Counted from the first letter of the stretch, positions 38,090-48,398 are shown. The stretch is DNA of 64,000 nucleotides from an uncultured Gammaproteobacteria bacterium (GCA_902581285.1 CACHNP010000003.1:25676-89675); one strand, 5' to 3'. Made by a program: numbers and translations. The notes: generated from the sequence alone by a model not told the origin.

Positions 38090-39277
38090 ATGCAGCCAGT
38101 ATTAACTTCAGAAGAAGTGAATTTGCGCAATCAAAGAGTTCTCATTCGTTGTGATTTCAATGTCCCGTTGTGTGATGGGAGTGTTGTTGATGACACAAGG
38201 ATAAAACAAAGCTTGAAAACGATAAGATACGCTCTAGATCAGGGTGCTGGGGTTGTTCTCTGTTCGCATTTAGGGCGTCCGGTTGAGGGTAAATTTGATG
38301 CTGAATTTTCATTACAGTCGGTGGCTGCTGTCTTGTCAAATGAACTTGGAATGACGGTGCCGTTGATCCGTGACTGGCAAAATGCTAATCCAGTCGAACC
38401 CGGGCAGGTGGTTCTGTGGGAGAACGTGCGTTTTAATGTTGGTGAAAAAAGTAATGATATGGCACTGGGTGAAGCGATGGCGGCTCACGCTGATGTGTTT
38501 GTGATGGATGCGTTTGCGTCATCCCATAGGGCGCATGCATCCACCGTTGCTGTGGCGCAAGCTGCATCTAAGTCGGTGGTGGGTTTGTTATTAGAGCAAG
38601 AATTGCATGCTTTGCAGAAAGTGATGAGTGCTCCAAAGCATCCCGTGGTAGCCGTTGTTGGCGGTGCAAAGGTATCAACTAAAATTCAGTTGTTGGAGTC
38701 GTTACTGGATTGGGTGGATGTGTTGATCGTTGGTGGTGGTATAGCAAATACATTTATAAAAGCTTGTGGGTATGAGGTTGGGCAGTCTTTGTTTGAGTCG
38801 GATTTTGTTCCGTTAGCTCAATCCTTGCTTGATAAAGCAAAACAGAATAATGTCACTATTCCGATACCGAGTGACGTTGTGGTGGCAAATGAGTTCTCGC
38901 AAAATGCGCAAGCTCAGACTTGTTTAGTTTCTGACGTTCAGCCGGATCAAATGATTCTTGATGTGGGTGAAATGGCGCAGCAGCACTATTCTGATTTGAT
39001 ACACACTGCTGAGATGATACTGTGGAATGGCCCGGTTGGGGTTTTTGAAATCAGTCAGTTTGCCTTTGGGACTGAAGCGGTTGCAAATGCGGTGGTAAAT
39101 TCAACGGCCTATTCGGTGGCCGGTGGAGGTGACACAGTGGCCGCTCTGGCACAGTTCGGGCTAAAAGATCAAGTATCTTATGTGTCAACAGGGGGGGGTG
39201 CTTTTCTTGAGTGTATCCAAGGGATAGAATTACCGGCAGTTAAAGTTTTAATGGAGGAGCGTCCTTGTGTTAGATGA
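38090..39277 (+). CDS. pgk: Phosphoglycerate kinase
   Basis: Makes ATP and 3-phosphoglycerate from 1,3-bisphosphoglycerate. The ATG at 38090 is chosen for the AAAGGGGGTGG ahead of it; 15 upstream in-frame codons are unlike the family. The product is 395 residues. Motifs are RVLIRCDFNVP (substrate binding), CSHLGRP, the hinge region with GGAKVSTKI, and the nucleotide-binding GGGDTVAA and TGGGAFLE near the end. Its 3' end overlaps the GTG start of pyk by 11 bp. Confidence 0.95.
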   Translation: MQPVLTSEEVNLRNQRVLIRCDFNVPLCDGSVVDDTRIKQSLKTIRYALDQGAGVVLCSHLGRPVEGKFDAEFSLQSVAAVLSNELGMTVPLIRDWQNANPVEPGQVVLWENVRFNVGEKSNDMALGEAMAAHADVFVMDAFASSHRAHASTVAVAQAASKSVVGLLLEQELHALQKVMSAPKHPVVAVVGGAKVSTKIQLLESLLDWVDVLIVGGGIANTFIKACGYEVGQSLFESDFVPLAQSLLDKAKQNNVTIPIPSDVVVANEFSQNAQAQTCLVSDVQPDQMILDVGEMAQQHYSDLIHTAEMILWNGPVGVFEISQFAFGTEAVANAVVNSTAYSVAGGGDTVAALAQFGLKDQVSYVSTGGGAFLECIQGIELPAVKVLMEERPCVR

Positions 39278-40724
39278 AAATAATGAGTTTATTAGGCCTC
39301 GAACTAAAATTGTAGCAACATTGGGTCCGGCATCAAGTGATGTTGATTCTCTAGAACAGCTCATTCAAGCTGGGGTTAACGTTGTGCGCTTGAACTTTTC
39401 TCATGGAACTCATGATGAACAAAAAAAGAGAATAGATAATGTTAGGCAAGCGGCTAAGAATTGCCAATCGGTGGTGGGTATTTTAGCTGATCTGCAAGGG
39501 CCAAAAATACGTGTGTCTAAATTTAAAGCGGGTAAAGTGTCGCTGAAAGAAGGTGATCATTTTACTTTGGACGCGGATTTTGATGAGTCGGCGGGAGATG
39601 AAAGTCGGGTTAGTATTGATTATAAGGCCCTGCCGCAGGATGTGGGTGAGGGAGATATTCTGCTATTTGATGATGGCCGCATGCGCATGAAAGTGCTATC
39701 TGTTTCTGGTTCAGTGATTAAGTGCGAAGTTCTTAATTCCGGTCAGTTATCAAATAATAAAGGTGTTAACCGTTTAGGCGGCGGTTTAAGTGCTAAGGCG
39801 CTAACGGATAAAGATAAGGATGATCTCAAATTTGCGGTGCAGCAGGATGTGGATTTTATCGCAGTTTCTTTTCCTCGCGATGCTGATGACATCGAAGAGG
39901 CGCGCGAGCTGATTCGCCAGCAGGAAGGCGAAGCTGCTATCATTGCTAAAATTGAGCGTGCAGAAGCGGTTGATAATCTTGAGTGCATTACCATGGTGGC
40001 CGACGGAGTGATGGTAGCTCGTGGTGATTTGGCTGTGGAAATTGGTGATGCTAAGGTGCCGTTAGTGCAAAAGCAAATGATTCAAATGGCTCGGGCATTA
40101 GATAAGCCTGTGATTGTGGCTACTCAAATGATGGAGTCAATGATACAGGAGCCGGTGCCGACTCGTGCTGAAGTATCGGATGTGGCAAATGCAGTACTTG
40201 ATAATGCTGATGCGGTTATGTTGTCTGCAGAAACTGCCGTGGGTCAATATCCGATAGAAACTGTAGAGACGGTTGCTAGGGTGTGTTTAGAGGTTGAAAT
40301 GCAGCCCTGTTCACAGGTCTCGGGTCACCGAGTTGAATGTGAGTTTAACCGGGTTGATGAAGCTGTGGCAATGGCAGCAATGTACACGGCCAATCACCTG
40401 GATGTGAAGGCTGTTTTGGCTCTAACCGAGTCGGGTAAAACCACGTTATGGATGTCTCGGATCAGAACCCGGCTGCCAATATTCGGTTTGAGTCGATCTA
40501 AGCAGACATTAGGGAAAATGAGCTTATACCGCGGCGTTTACCCGATGTATTTTGATGTGACTCAGTGTAATAAAGATAATCTTAATCGGTCGGTGGTGGA
40601 TAAAGTGTTGAGTCTCGGTTATATCCATTCTGGTGAGCGTATCATTTTAACTAAGGGTGATCTGATTGGCGTTGGGGGTGGCTCTAATGCAATGAAGGTT
40701 CTCATAGCTGGTGAGGTAGCATGA
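39267..40724 (+). CDS. pyk: Pyruvate kinase
   Basis: Converts phosphoenolpyruvate and ADP to pyruvate and ATP, the last glycolytic step. It starts at GTG 39267, inside the end of pgk, with GGAGGAG just upstream; the two are coupled. The 485-residue product has RTKIVATLGPASS at the start, NFSHGTHDE, the active-site IAKIERAEAV and MVARGDLAVEIGDAKVPLVQKQMI, then MLSAETAVGQYP and a C-terminal allosteric domain ending in IGVGGGSNAMKVL. Domain composition is standard. A small membrane protein begins within its stop codon. Confidence 0.96.
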   Translation: MLDENNEFIRPRTKIVATLGPASSDVDSLEQLIQAGVNVVRLNFSHGTHDEQKKRIDNVRQAAKNCQSVVGILADLQGPKIRVSKFKAGKVSLKEGDHFTLDADFDESAGDESRVSIDYKALPQDVGEGDILLFDDGRMRMKVLSVSGSVIKCEVLNSGQLSNNKGVNRLGGGLSAKALTDKDKDDLKFAVQQDVDFIAVSFPRDADDIEEARELIRQQEGEAAIIAKIERAEAVDNLECITMVADGVMVARGDLAVEIGDAKVPLVQKQMIQMARALDKPVIVATQMMESMIQEPVPTRAEVSDVANAVLDNADAVMLSAETAVGQYPIETVETVARVCLEVEMQPCSQVSGHRVECEFNRVDEAVAMAAMYTANHLDVKAVLALTESGKTTLWMSRIRTRLPIFGLSRSKQTLGKMSLYRGVYPMYFDVTQCNKDNLNRSVVDKVLSLGYIHSGERIILTKGDLIGVGGGSNAMKVLIAGEVA

Positions 40725-40921
40725 TGGGTGGTGAAAATATTCTGTTATTGATGATTGCATTTATTTTTGTTGTGTGGGGTGTTTATCGTATCAATAAAAT
40801 ACGTCAATCTGGTGTTCCTGTTTTTACTAAAGAGAATTTTTCAAAAACCATGACCACCTGGGGCTACCTTGCGCTTATGTTGATTGGTGTGATCGCGTTT
40901 TGTGTTTTTATCTTGAGGTAG
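40721..40921 (+). CDS. Small two-helix membrane protein coupled to pyk
   Basis: A 66-residue protein with two membrane segments (about 7-23 and 45-64) joined by a basic loop. Its ATG overlaps the pyk stop as ATGA, which strongly supports real translation. I do not recognise the family. The tight coupling to glycolytic genes suggests co-expression; the function is unknown. Confidence 0.6.
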   Translation: MMGGENILLLMIAFIFVVWGVYRINKIRQSGVPVFTKENFSKTMTTWGYLALMLIGVIAFCVFILR

Positions 40922-40998
40922 TAACAGTTGTTTGTGTAATCAATTTACTTGACTGTCACACTTATTAGGTCAGCTGTTTTTTCTGGTTAGGGCTTTCG

Positions 40999-43245
40999 CT
41001 ATGTTAAATTGTTTTCTTTTCTTTCAATTGCATGCCCGGGTGAAGATAAGGCTTCATTTTCGTTAGTAGGGACAAAGATATCGCTTAGTGGTACGTAATC
41101 AGTGTTGATTTGGTTTGATTTTTTTGTTCGCATGCCACAGCTAAGTTTGCATATGAAATTCCGCAAACCACAAGCTAAGATGATGGCGGGGAACGTATAA
41201 ATGACCCCTGAGTAGATGTACAGTTGAGAACTTCCGCTGATTTCATAAACGTATGAATTGGTGTTTTCGGTTTGATTAAATTGAGTGCTGTTGCTTGGGT
41301 GGTGTGTTGTTGCATCAAAGATCATTGTCTGGATGATGTGGCTAAGGAAGTCAAATTCATTCCAGCCGAGACCGGTTTCTTTTATGCCGCTCATGAGTCC
41401 AACCGATAAGAGTAGAGCCATGTAAAAGTAACTGTTGATGCTGGTTGCTAAACTGATGCTGTTGGCGAAGCTGAAGTCGATTTTTTTCCAAGCTAGTTCC
41501 GAGGTCCGATAAGCGTGGCTTTTCATTAGGTGTGTTTTAGATTCGGGGCAGGTTGCAGAAAATAAATTGCTACATAACGCACTTAAAATAGAAAAGCCAT
41601 AGGTTGCTGAAAAAAGAATGACGGCGTATGGCGTGATTTTTTCAATTTCAGCGCCGGCATTGGATGAAAGCAGGGTGATTTTGTTGCTGTTTTTTGCATG
41701 CGTTTCTTCGTCTAAAATGAGGTCAATAAACATGTCTGGGTGCTTTGTATTAACTAAGTAAGCCGTTTTTGTTACCAGTGTGTGGTTGGTGTTTAAGAAG
41801 GGAAATAAGTTATTGGTGTCTTGGTGGTGTGTTTTAGATATGAATCTGAAAGCATAAGATTTGTTAGCCATAGAAAATGTATCTGATTGACCATAGCAAT
41901 CATCGAACCACTGCCATTCGGCGGGGCTGTTGCAAATTTCGTTGTTGTCTAGGGTCCTTATCATTCGTATGATTAAATAATAAAGAGCGATGCCGGCTAA
42001 AGTGGCGAGTGTTAAGCGGCACAGGCTGTCGAAGTTTTTAATTGACTGATTGATAAAGTCAGCTATTTTTTTTAAGAAGGAGGTTTGTTGTTGGGGCTGT
42101 TGTATGGCTGGGGTTTTAGTTGTGTAAAGTGAAAGATAGCGAGACAAGAATGTTTTTCTTGCTTGGTAATCCTTAATGGGTTGTGTGTTTGTTGAGGTTG
42201 AAGAGATAAGCTGCTCTTTTGCCCATCTCTCGTATGCCTGTGGTAGTGGGCTTCGGAAATAATTCAGAATACCATCCGTTATTTTATAAAGAAGAAAGAG
42301 CCCCCCTGTAACCACTTTGAAAAGTGTGTAGTAACGAATAACGTTAATCACCGCAGGTAAGTAAACATAGCCAAAAGCGGGACGGGCACGTGCTTGGAGT
42401 AAGTTGGAGCACGAGCTTAGGTCGTAGAACTGATAAATGCTTGGGTGTAGTGCGTAATGTAGTTCGGGGGTGCAAAGCTGAGGACGAGTTTTCTGCTCTT
42501 TAAAAAAGTCGGAGTGAAATAGTGCGGTTTGACTATCTTTGTTGAGTATGGCTCGGGTTTTTTCTAAGTAAGTAGGAATGTTTTGTAGATTGTTGTAAAT
42601 TAAGATCGCTGTCAAAATATGTTTTGAAGGAAAGTTAAGTGCTCGGTTGGTGAAAATATCTGAAAATGAAATTTTATTCTCTTTTTTCAAAATGCAGGAG
42701 GCTGTTTTCACCCCAAGTTTGCTTGCAACAAAAATAAAAACAGTCAAAATGGCGGTGGACCACACGAAAAAGTTGAATGTTTGTGCGAATGCAACTGAGT
42801 CAGTGAAGACGTCTGATGATGGTATCTTTGTGTGGTTGTGTGCTGAATGGTTAGTAAAAGCAGAAAGGTTACCATGGTTGAGAATGGTATTGGCAATCTG
42901 GTTTACCATCTCTTCAGGATTTGGTACGGTGACATGAATATGTTTAATGTAATTGTCGATATTAATGATGCTTAAGGTGATGTAAAGCGCTGTCCATCCC
43001 AGCCTGTTGGCTATGATGTCTTGACACGTGAGAGGTGGGTTCATGTAATCAGTGAAGCGAATGATTGGGTGCTCTTCAAATAAGGGGCTTATTAAACATT
43101 GGCTTAATATTGATGGCGTGTTTCTCGGGGTATTGTCATCAGGCGACACAATTTGCTCTCTGGATAATTCGTCGCAAGGACTGTGACTGTTTTGCTGTTG
43201 CTGAAATCCTTGCATGAAATAATTCCGTTTTGAGTTTTTAGTCAT
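40999..43245 (-). CDS. 748-residue multi-segment membrane orphan
   Basis: Unrecognised protein. A polar N-terminus of about 85 residues (Gln-, Ser- and Pro-rich) precedes several hydrophobic segments spread along the chain (around 85-105, 155-180, 300-335, 410-430, 565-590, 610-635 and 690-715). Long polar loops, some Asn/Thr/His-rich, separate them. No transporter or enzyme motif is evident. The final 40 residues are polar and acidic, ending ERKENNLT. The gene is single, convergent with the glycolysis cluster and divergent from engB. A surface or secreted membrane-inserting protein would fit, as would a lineage-specific inner-membrane protein. Confidence 0.6.
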   Translation of the reverse strand: MTKNSKRNYFMQGFQQQQNSHSPCDELSREQIVSPDDNTPRNTPSILSQCLISPLFEEHPIIRFTDYMNPPLTCQDIIANRLGWTALYITLSIINIDNYIKHIHVTVPNPEEMVNQIANTILNHGNLSAFTNHSAHNHTKIPSSDVFTDSVAFAQTFNFFVWSTAILTVFIFVASKLGVKTASCILKKENKISFSDIFTNRALNFPSKHILTAILIYNNLQNIPTYLEKTRAILNKDSQTALFHSDFFKEQKTRPQLCTPELHYALHPSIYQFYDLSSCSNLLQARARPAFGYVYLPAVINVIRYYTLFKVVTGGLFLLYKITDGILNYFRSPLPQAYERWAKEQLISSTSTNTQPIKDYQARKTFLSRYLSLYTTKTPAIQQPQQQTSFLKKIADFINQSIKNFDSLCRLTLATLAGIALYYLIIRMIRTLDNNEICNSPAEWQWFDDCYGQSDTFSMANKSYAFRFISKTHHQDTNNLFPFLNTNHTLVTKTAYLVNTKHPDMFIDLILDEETHAKNSNKITLLSSNAGAEIEKITPYAVILFSATYGFSILSALCSNLFSATCPESKTHLMKSHAYRTSELAWKKIDFSFANSISLATSINSYFYMALLLSVGLMSGIKETGLGWNEFDFLSHIIQTMIFDATTHHPSNSTQFNQTENTNSYVYEISGSSQLYIYSGVIYTFPAIILACGLRNFICKLSCGMRTKKSNQINTDYVPLSDIFVPTNENEALSSPGHAIERKENNLT

Positions 43246-43493
43246 TTAGTTTGTAAGAGATTGACTTGAAGATTGTCTATTGCTGAGCTAAAAGTGTCAA
43301 GTTATCATAAGATTAACATCGATTTAGATTAATTTTTTTTAGTAAATACCGCTACTTGAGTGATTTTTTGGCTGATAGGCATCGTTATTTGTATATTTTT
43401 TAACTCGCTTGTTTTGGGTTGGTGCTAGGAAGTTGGGGTTTGAGGTAATCAATGTTATAATTCGGCACATTTTGTTTGAATAGGAGGGTGAGG

Positions 43494-44102
43494 GTGAGTA
43501 ACATTCGATACTCAGACGCGAAGTATTTGACCAGTGCAACAGAAGTCAGTGGTTTGCCTGAGGACACGGGGGCTGAGGTGGCTTTTATTGGGCGTTCAAA
43601 CTCTGGTAAGTCCAGTTCTTTGAACACGATTACGGGGATCAAAGGTTTGGCGAGGACAAGTTCGACGCCTGGGCGAACCCAAATGATGAACTTCTTTGAT
43701 TTGGGTCAAAATTGCCGGTTAGTCGATTTACCTGGGTATGGCTATGCAAAGGTTCCGAAACCGATAAAAGAAAAGTGGCAGCGTGCGACGAATGCGTATT
43801 TGGAGACGCGTCAATGCCTGCGAGGGTTGATTTTAGTAATGGATGTTCGTCATCCGTTAAAAGAGTTGGATTGGGAAATTTTGAACTGGACTGCTGAATG
43901 GGATTTGCCTTGTCATATTTTATTGACCAAGGCGGATAAATTAAAGCCGAATAAGGCTCAGCAAGCCAAGCAACAAGTGGTAACCGAGTTGGAATTATAT
44001 GACTTGGTTAGTGTTGATGTTTTTTCTTCACAAAATAAGTTAGGTTTAGCTCAAGTATTAACTGTCCTAGATGCTTGGTTTGGCGCTGATTCAGCGTGTT
44101 GA
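43494..44102 (+). CDS. engB: Ribosome biogenesis GTPase EngB (YsxC/YihA)
   Basis: Small GTPase needed for assembly of the large ribosomal subunit. The GTG at 43494 is chosen because AGGAGG (43482-43487) is correctly spaced, giving 202 residues. GTPase motifs are G1 GRSNSGKSS (33-41), the G2 threonine region SSTPGRTQ, G3 DLPGYG (77-82), G4 TKAD (about 142) and a G5-like SSQNK. The lone gene is divergent from the membrane orphan. Confidence 0.95.
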   Translation: MSNIRYSDAKYLTSATEVSGLPEDTGAEVAFIGRSNSGKSSSLNTITGIKGLARTSSTPGRTQMMNFFDLGQNCRLVDLPGYGYAKVPKPIKEKWQRATNAYLETRQCLRGLILVMDVRHPLKELDWEILNWTAEWDLPCHILLTKADKLKPNKAQQAKQQVVTELELYDLVSVDVFSSQNKLGLAQVLTVLDAWFGADSAC

Positions 44103-44240
44103 TAGTGAGGGGTGCGTTAGCCCTGGGTGATATCATCTTTTCGATGCGTTAGCATGTTTATTTGTGTTTAAAAACATGAAATAACATGTCATTATGTGGG
44201 GTTCCGGTTTTTGATTCAACGGGTTTGGTGGGGTTGATGT

Positions 44241-46040
44241 ATGGCAATAACAAGACGCGATACGTACGCAAAAAATGAAGTGACCAGTTGGTCAGTGCCA
44301 AATTATTGGGATGTGTTGGCGCTGTTGATGGTTGTGGTCGTTATTTTCTTATTTGCGATTGGTGCTCATGCCATGTTATCGGCTTACCAGCTTGGGCAAA
44401 AAATTGAGATATCATTATCACCTTTGAGTTTGCCTTATTATGCATTGAGAAGTGTCATTCGCATGCTAGTTGCCATGATTTTGTCACTACTTTTTACCTT
44501 TTCTATTGGAACGTTGGCTGCAAAGTCACGTAAAGCTGAACGTGTTATCATTCCATTGATTGATATTTTGCAGTCCGTGCCTGTTTTGGGTTATTTGTCT
44601 TTAACTTTAGCGGCATTTGTGGCGTTATTTGAAGGCAGTTTGATGGGGTTGGAATCAGCCGCGATTTTTGCCATTTTTACGGCTCAAGTTTGGAATATGA
44701 CATTGAGTTTTTATCAGAGTTTGCGTAATTTTCCTTCGGGGTTGAGGGAAGCAAGTGACATTTTTCATTTAAATTCATGGCAGCGCTTTTGGCGAATGGA
44801 GGTTCCATTTGCTATGCCAGGTCTAGTGTGGAACATGATGATGTCCATGTCAGGTAGCTGGGTTTTTTTGGTTGCTTCTGAAGCGATAGAGGTTTCAGGT
44901 AGAAACATTAAACTTCCAGGCCTGGGTTCTTACCTGGGTGAGGCTATTTTGCATAAAGATTCCATGGCTTTATGTTGGTTGATTCTCACTATGTTTGTTG
45001 TCATTTTAATTTATGATCAGTTGCTTTTTCGTCCATTATTAGCATGGTCAGATAAGTTTCGATCGAATGTTGGAGTTGAGGAAGATGGGCCTGAATCATG
45101 GGTGTTGGATTTGTTTCAGCGCACCCGCTGGTTTAAAGTACTGGGAGCTTTTTTTCAGTTAATCGGTGATGTGATCATTCGTTTTAGGCTCGGTGTTAAT
45201 GTGGCTCGAAGCGGACGAGGTGACATGGCCTCTAGTGATCTTAAGAGGCGGGTTTTAACGATTGGCAGGTATGTGATTAGTGTGGTTGTATCGCTGGCAC
45301 TATTGTACTGGCTTTATTGCTATCTGGATTTTTTTAGTGGATCGAATTCGGGCTTTTCAAAAGTGAAAAACTTGTTTCACATTATTTCTGGCTACCCAAT
45401 ATTGCATTTATTCTATTTGGGGTTGTTGACATTTTTGAGGGTCTTTGCTGCGATCATCGTCAGCTCAATAATTTGGGTTCCAATTGGTGTGTGGGTCGGT
45501 AGTCGCCCGAAGGTAACGGCAGTGGTTCAACCATTAGCGCAATTTTTAGCTGCGTTTCCAATTAATTTATTGTTTCCTATTGCGGCTGTGTGTATTGCAA
45601 CCTATGGTTTGGACGTGAATATATGGTGTGCTCCCCTGATGGTATTAGGAACACAATGGTACATCTTATTTAATGTTATTGCTGGGGCTGCGGCATTGCC
45701 TAAAAATTTAAAAAATGCAGTGGGTTTGATGCATTTGAAAGGGTTTTTGTATTGGCGTAAGTTTATACTGCCAGCTATTTTTCCGTTTTATATTACGGGA
45801 GCGATTACCGCCGCTGGAGGTGCGTGGAACATCAGTATTTTCGCTGAAGTGATACAATGGGGAAGACATGCCATAACGGCAGACGGTATTGGCGCTTACA
45901 TTACTCAAGCAACTGCTCGAGGGGATTTTACTGGCTTGGCGCTGGGTGTTGTGATTATGATTTTATTTGTTTTGATTGCGAATGCCTTTATCTGGCGTCC
46001 GTTATATGATTTGGCGCAGCGTCGATACGGAACACAGTGA
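44241..46040 (+). CDS. ABC transporter double permease, NitT/TauT type
   Basis: A 599-residue inner-membrane protein that fuses two permease modules. Each has about six membrane segments and its own cytoplasmic coupling loop (around residues 160-185, GLREASDIFHLNSWQRFWRM; and around 490-515, NLKNAVGLMHLKGFLYWRKF). This is the nitrate/sulfonate/bicarbonate-type permease family. It is followed 12 nt later by its ATPase. No periplasmic binding protein gene is nearby, so the substrate is unknown. The N-terminal 30 residues are cytoplasmic and polar. Confidence 0.85.
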   Translation: MAITRRDTYAKNEVTSWSVPNYWDVLALLMVVVVIFLFAIGAHAMLSAYQLGQKIEISLSPLSLPYYALRSVIRMLVAMILSLLFTFSIGTLAAKSRKAERVIIPLIDILQSVPVLGYLSLTLAAFVALFEGSLMGLESAAIFAIFTAQVWNMTLSFYQSLRNFPSGLREASDIFHLNSWQRFWRMEVPFAMPGLVWNMMMSMSGSWVFLVASEAIEVSGRNIKLPGLGSYLGEAILHKDSMALCWLILTMFVVILIYDQLLFRPLLAWSDKFRSNVGVEEDGPESWVLDLFQRTRWFKVLGAFFQLIGDVIIRFRLGVNVARSGRGDMASSDLKRRVLTIGRYVISVVVSLALLYWLYCYLDFFSGSNSGFSKVKNLFHIISGYPILHLFYLGLLTFLRVFAAIIVSSIIWVPIGVWVGSRPKVTAVVQPLAQFLAAFPINLLFPIAAVCIATYGLDVNIWCAPLMVLGTQWYILFNVIAGAAALPKNLKNAVGLMHLKGFLYWRKFILPAIFPFYITGAITAAGGAWNISIFAEVIQWGRHAITADGIGAYITQATARGDFTGLALGVVIMILFVLIANAFIWRPLYDLAQRRYGTQ

Positions 46041-46052
46041 TTGGAGGTAGAT

Positions 46053-47351
46053 ATGGTTCAGCCATTAATTGAATTGAAGAGTATCAAAAAAGCATTCCAG
46101 AAAAAAAGGAAAACCGAACTGTTGGTTTTGGACGACGTTAATTTTTCTATAAAAAAAAGAGAAATAGTGGCGTTGTTGGGTAAATCCGGTTCAGGGAAGT
46201 CAACGTTGTTGCGAATTATTTCCGGGTTGATTAAGCCAAGTGGAGGCGAGGTGTTGTACCACGGTGAGTGTGTTGAAAAGCCTGTGCAGGGCTTGAGTAT
46301 GGTGTTTCAACATTTTGCCTTGTTACCCTGGTTGACGGTATTGCAAAATGTGGAGTTGGGGTTGGAAGCTCAAAGAGTTCCTGCGAGTGAGCGTCGTGAA
46401 AGGGCACTACAAGCGATTGACGTGGTTGGATTGGATGGGTTTGAATCTGCATACCCAAAAGAATTATCCGGTGGGATGTCTCAGCGTGTTGGGATTGCGC
46501 GAGCATTGGTGGTGAATCCTGAAATATTGTTAATGGATGAGCCATTCTCTGCGTTGGATGTGTTGACTGCGGAAAACTTAAGAGGTGATTTGTTGGACAT
46601 TTGGGGGGCTGAAAAGACGAATATTCAAACCATTATTTTAGTTACGCACAATATTGAAGAAGCGGTTTCTCTGGCTGATCGGATATTGATTTTTGATTCG
46701 GACCCGGGGTGTATTCGCAGTGAAATCAAAGTGAAGATGAAGCACCCACGTAATGATCAGGATGATGTTTTTCGCCGCACAGTTGACCAGGTCTATACGT
46801 CGATGACCGCGGTGAAAAAAGTGGCTGGTGCGAAGGCTGGTTACGAACCTAAGGTGATAGATTTAAGTTATCGGTTGCCTCAAGTCTCAATTTCAGAGAC
46901 GACTGGTTTTATTGAAACTCTAGCGTCGCCGGAATATGCAAAGCGAGTCGATCTGCCTGAGTTGGCTGAAGAATTGCATTTGGAATTGGATGAGTTATTT
47001 GCGATCACTGAGGTGCTGGAGATTTTGCGTTTGGTTCGAGTGTCTAAGGGTGATATTGAATTGACCAAGGAAGGTCGCGATTTGGCTGACAGTGATATCT
47101 TGGAGCGAAAGAAGATGTACGCAAGCTGTTTAATGCAGTACGTCCCGTTAATTCGTTATATCAAAGAAACGATTGATTATGATTCTGATCAGTCTGTTAA
47201 CGAAGACTTTTTTCTTAAGCGTCTTGTTAATGATTTTACTGAGCAGGCTGCTGAAGAGGTACTGAAGGTTGCGATTGATTGGGGGCGTTATGCTGAAATA
47301 TTTGCTTATGACTATAATACTGGTTATTTAAGTTTGGATGATCCCGAGTAG
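46053..47351 (+). CDS. ABC transporter ATPase with C-terminal extra domain
   Basis: Nucleotide-binding subunit for the adjacent permease. ATG 46053 follows GGAGG at 46043-46047. The 432-residue product has Walker [10 protein letters not shown] (43-51), a Q-loop VFQHFAL (84-90), signature LSGGMSQR (138-145), Walker B ILLMDEP (158-164) and the H-loop histidine in VTHN. Beyond the ABC core (about 250), it carries an additional region of about 160 residues with a winged-helix look, matching the AAA-associated C-terminal domain found on some NitT/TauT ATPases. That domain may sense substrate or couple subunits. It forms an operon with the permease and probably with the following sugar genes (16-nt gap). 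Confidence 0.88.
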   Translation: MVQPLIELKSIKKAFQKKRKTELLVLDDVNFSIKKREIVALLGKSGSGKSTLLRIISGLIKPSGGEVLYHGECVEKPVQGLSMVFQHFALLPWLTVLQNVELGLEAQRVPASERRERALQAIDVVGLDGFESAYPKELSGGMSQRVGIARALVVNPEILLMDEPFSALDVLTAENLRGDLLDIWGAEKTNIQTIILVTHNIEEAVSLADRILIFDSDPGCIRSEIKVKMKHPRNDQDDVFRRTVDQVYTSMTAVKKVAGAKAGYEPKVIDLSYRLPQVSISETTGFIETLASPEYAKRVDLPELAEELHLELDELFAITEVLEILRLVRVSKGDIELTKEGRDLADSDILERKKMYASCLMQYVPLIRYIKETIDYDSDQSVNEDFFLKRLVNDFTEQAAEEVLKVAIDWGRYAEIFAYDYNTGYLSLDDPE

Positions 47352-47367
47352 GGTGTAGGAGAGATAG

Positions 47368-48390
47368 ATGGCTATTGTAAGTGCGTTATTGATGACAGTT
47401 GGTGCGGGTGTGATTAATGGTTCTTATGCTGTTCCAACAAAGAATGTGCATCGTTGGAGTTTTGAATCAACGTGGCTGGTATTTTCGTTGGTGACATTTT
47501 TTTTGGCGCCGTGGCTCTATATGCTTGCCATGAATTCGTCAATGGTGTCAATTGTTCATCTCATACATAGTGTTCCGCGAAGTGACCTATTGGTTTTGTT
47601 GTTTGGCGGGGTTTTGTTTGGTGTGGGGCAAATTGGTTTTGCTTGGGCGCTGCAGAGAATTGGTATGGGGTTGGCGTTTGTTATTAACATCAGCTTGAGT
47701 GTTGCTCTGGGTTCTTTTCTTCCGTTGTTGGGTCACAAAAATCACCTCACCTTGATGCCAGCTTTATTTACGTTGGCTGGTGTTTTGGTAATACTGTCAG
47801 GTGTTTACACATGTTATCGAGCAGGGCAGGAGCGTGAAAGTCAGCCTCAATCTGTGTCCATTAGTAAGCGAGTCTATATGATGGGTGTTTTTGCCGCGGT
47901 GGTGGCTGGGCTGGGTTCTGCTGGTCAGAATCTTACTTATTCGTTGACACACGCTTCATTGCAGGCATTGGCATTGCAGTCTGGTTTGTCATCTACCGCT
48001 GCGGTTACCGCGGTATGGCCATTTTTCTTGACGTTCGCCTTTATTCCATACGCTTTGTATATGCTCTTTTTGAATTGTAAAAATAGAACATTTTCTGAAT
48101 ATTGGAAAGCTGAAAAACGGTATTACCCGTATGCCATATTAATGATGCTGGGTTGGTATGGCTCGTTGATATTATATTCTCATGCGGCAAGTCTGGTTGG
48201 TAAGTTGGGGCCAGTTGTGATTTGGCCATTGTTTATGAGTTTGATTATTTTAACCTCTAACTTTTGGGGTTGGTGTTTTGGGGAGTGGGCAGGTGCAAGC
48301 CGATCAGTTAAGCGTCGGGCTGTGCGCGGATTATTGTTTTTTGTTTTTTCTTTTCCGTTATTTGGTATTGCCACGTATTATTTACAGTGA
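47368..48390 (+). CDS. RhaT-like sugar-proton symporter
   Basis: A 340-residue protein with ten predicted membrane segments, like the L-rhamnose-proton symporter RhaT of the drug/metabolite transporter superfamily. The N-terminal GAGVINGSYAVPTKNVHRWSF is typical. AGGAGAG stands before the ATG. It is followed 8 nt later by a sugar kinase and then a mannose-6-phosphate isomerase, so the cargo is probably a hexose such as fructose or mannose; the rhamnose name should not be taken as the substrate. Confidence 0.8.
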   Translation: MAIVSALLMTVGAGVINGSYAVPTKNVHRWSFESTWLVFSLVTFFLAPWLYMLAMNSSMVSIVHLIHSVPRSDLLVLLFGGVLFGVGQIGFAWALQRIGMGLAFVINISLSVALGSFLPLLGHKNHLTLMPALFTLAGVLVILSGVYTCYRAGQERESQPQSVSISKRVYMMGVFAAVVAGLGSAGQNLTYSLTHASLQALALQSGLSSTAAVTAVWPFFLTFAFIPYALYMLFLNCKNRTFSEYWKAEKRYYPYAILMMLGWYGSLILYSHAASLVGKLGPVVIWPLFMSLIILTSNFWGWCFGEWAGASRSVKRRAVRGLLFFVFSFPLFGIATYYLQ

Positions 48391-48398
48391 GATAAGTT

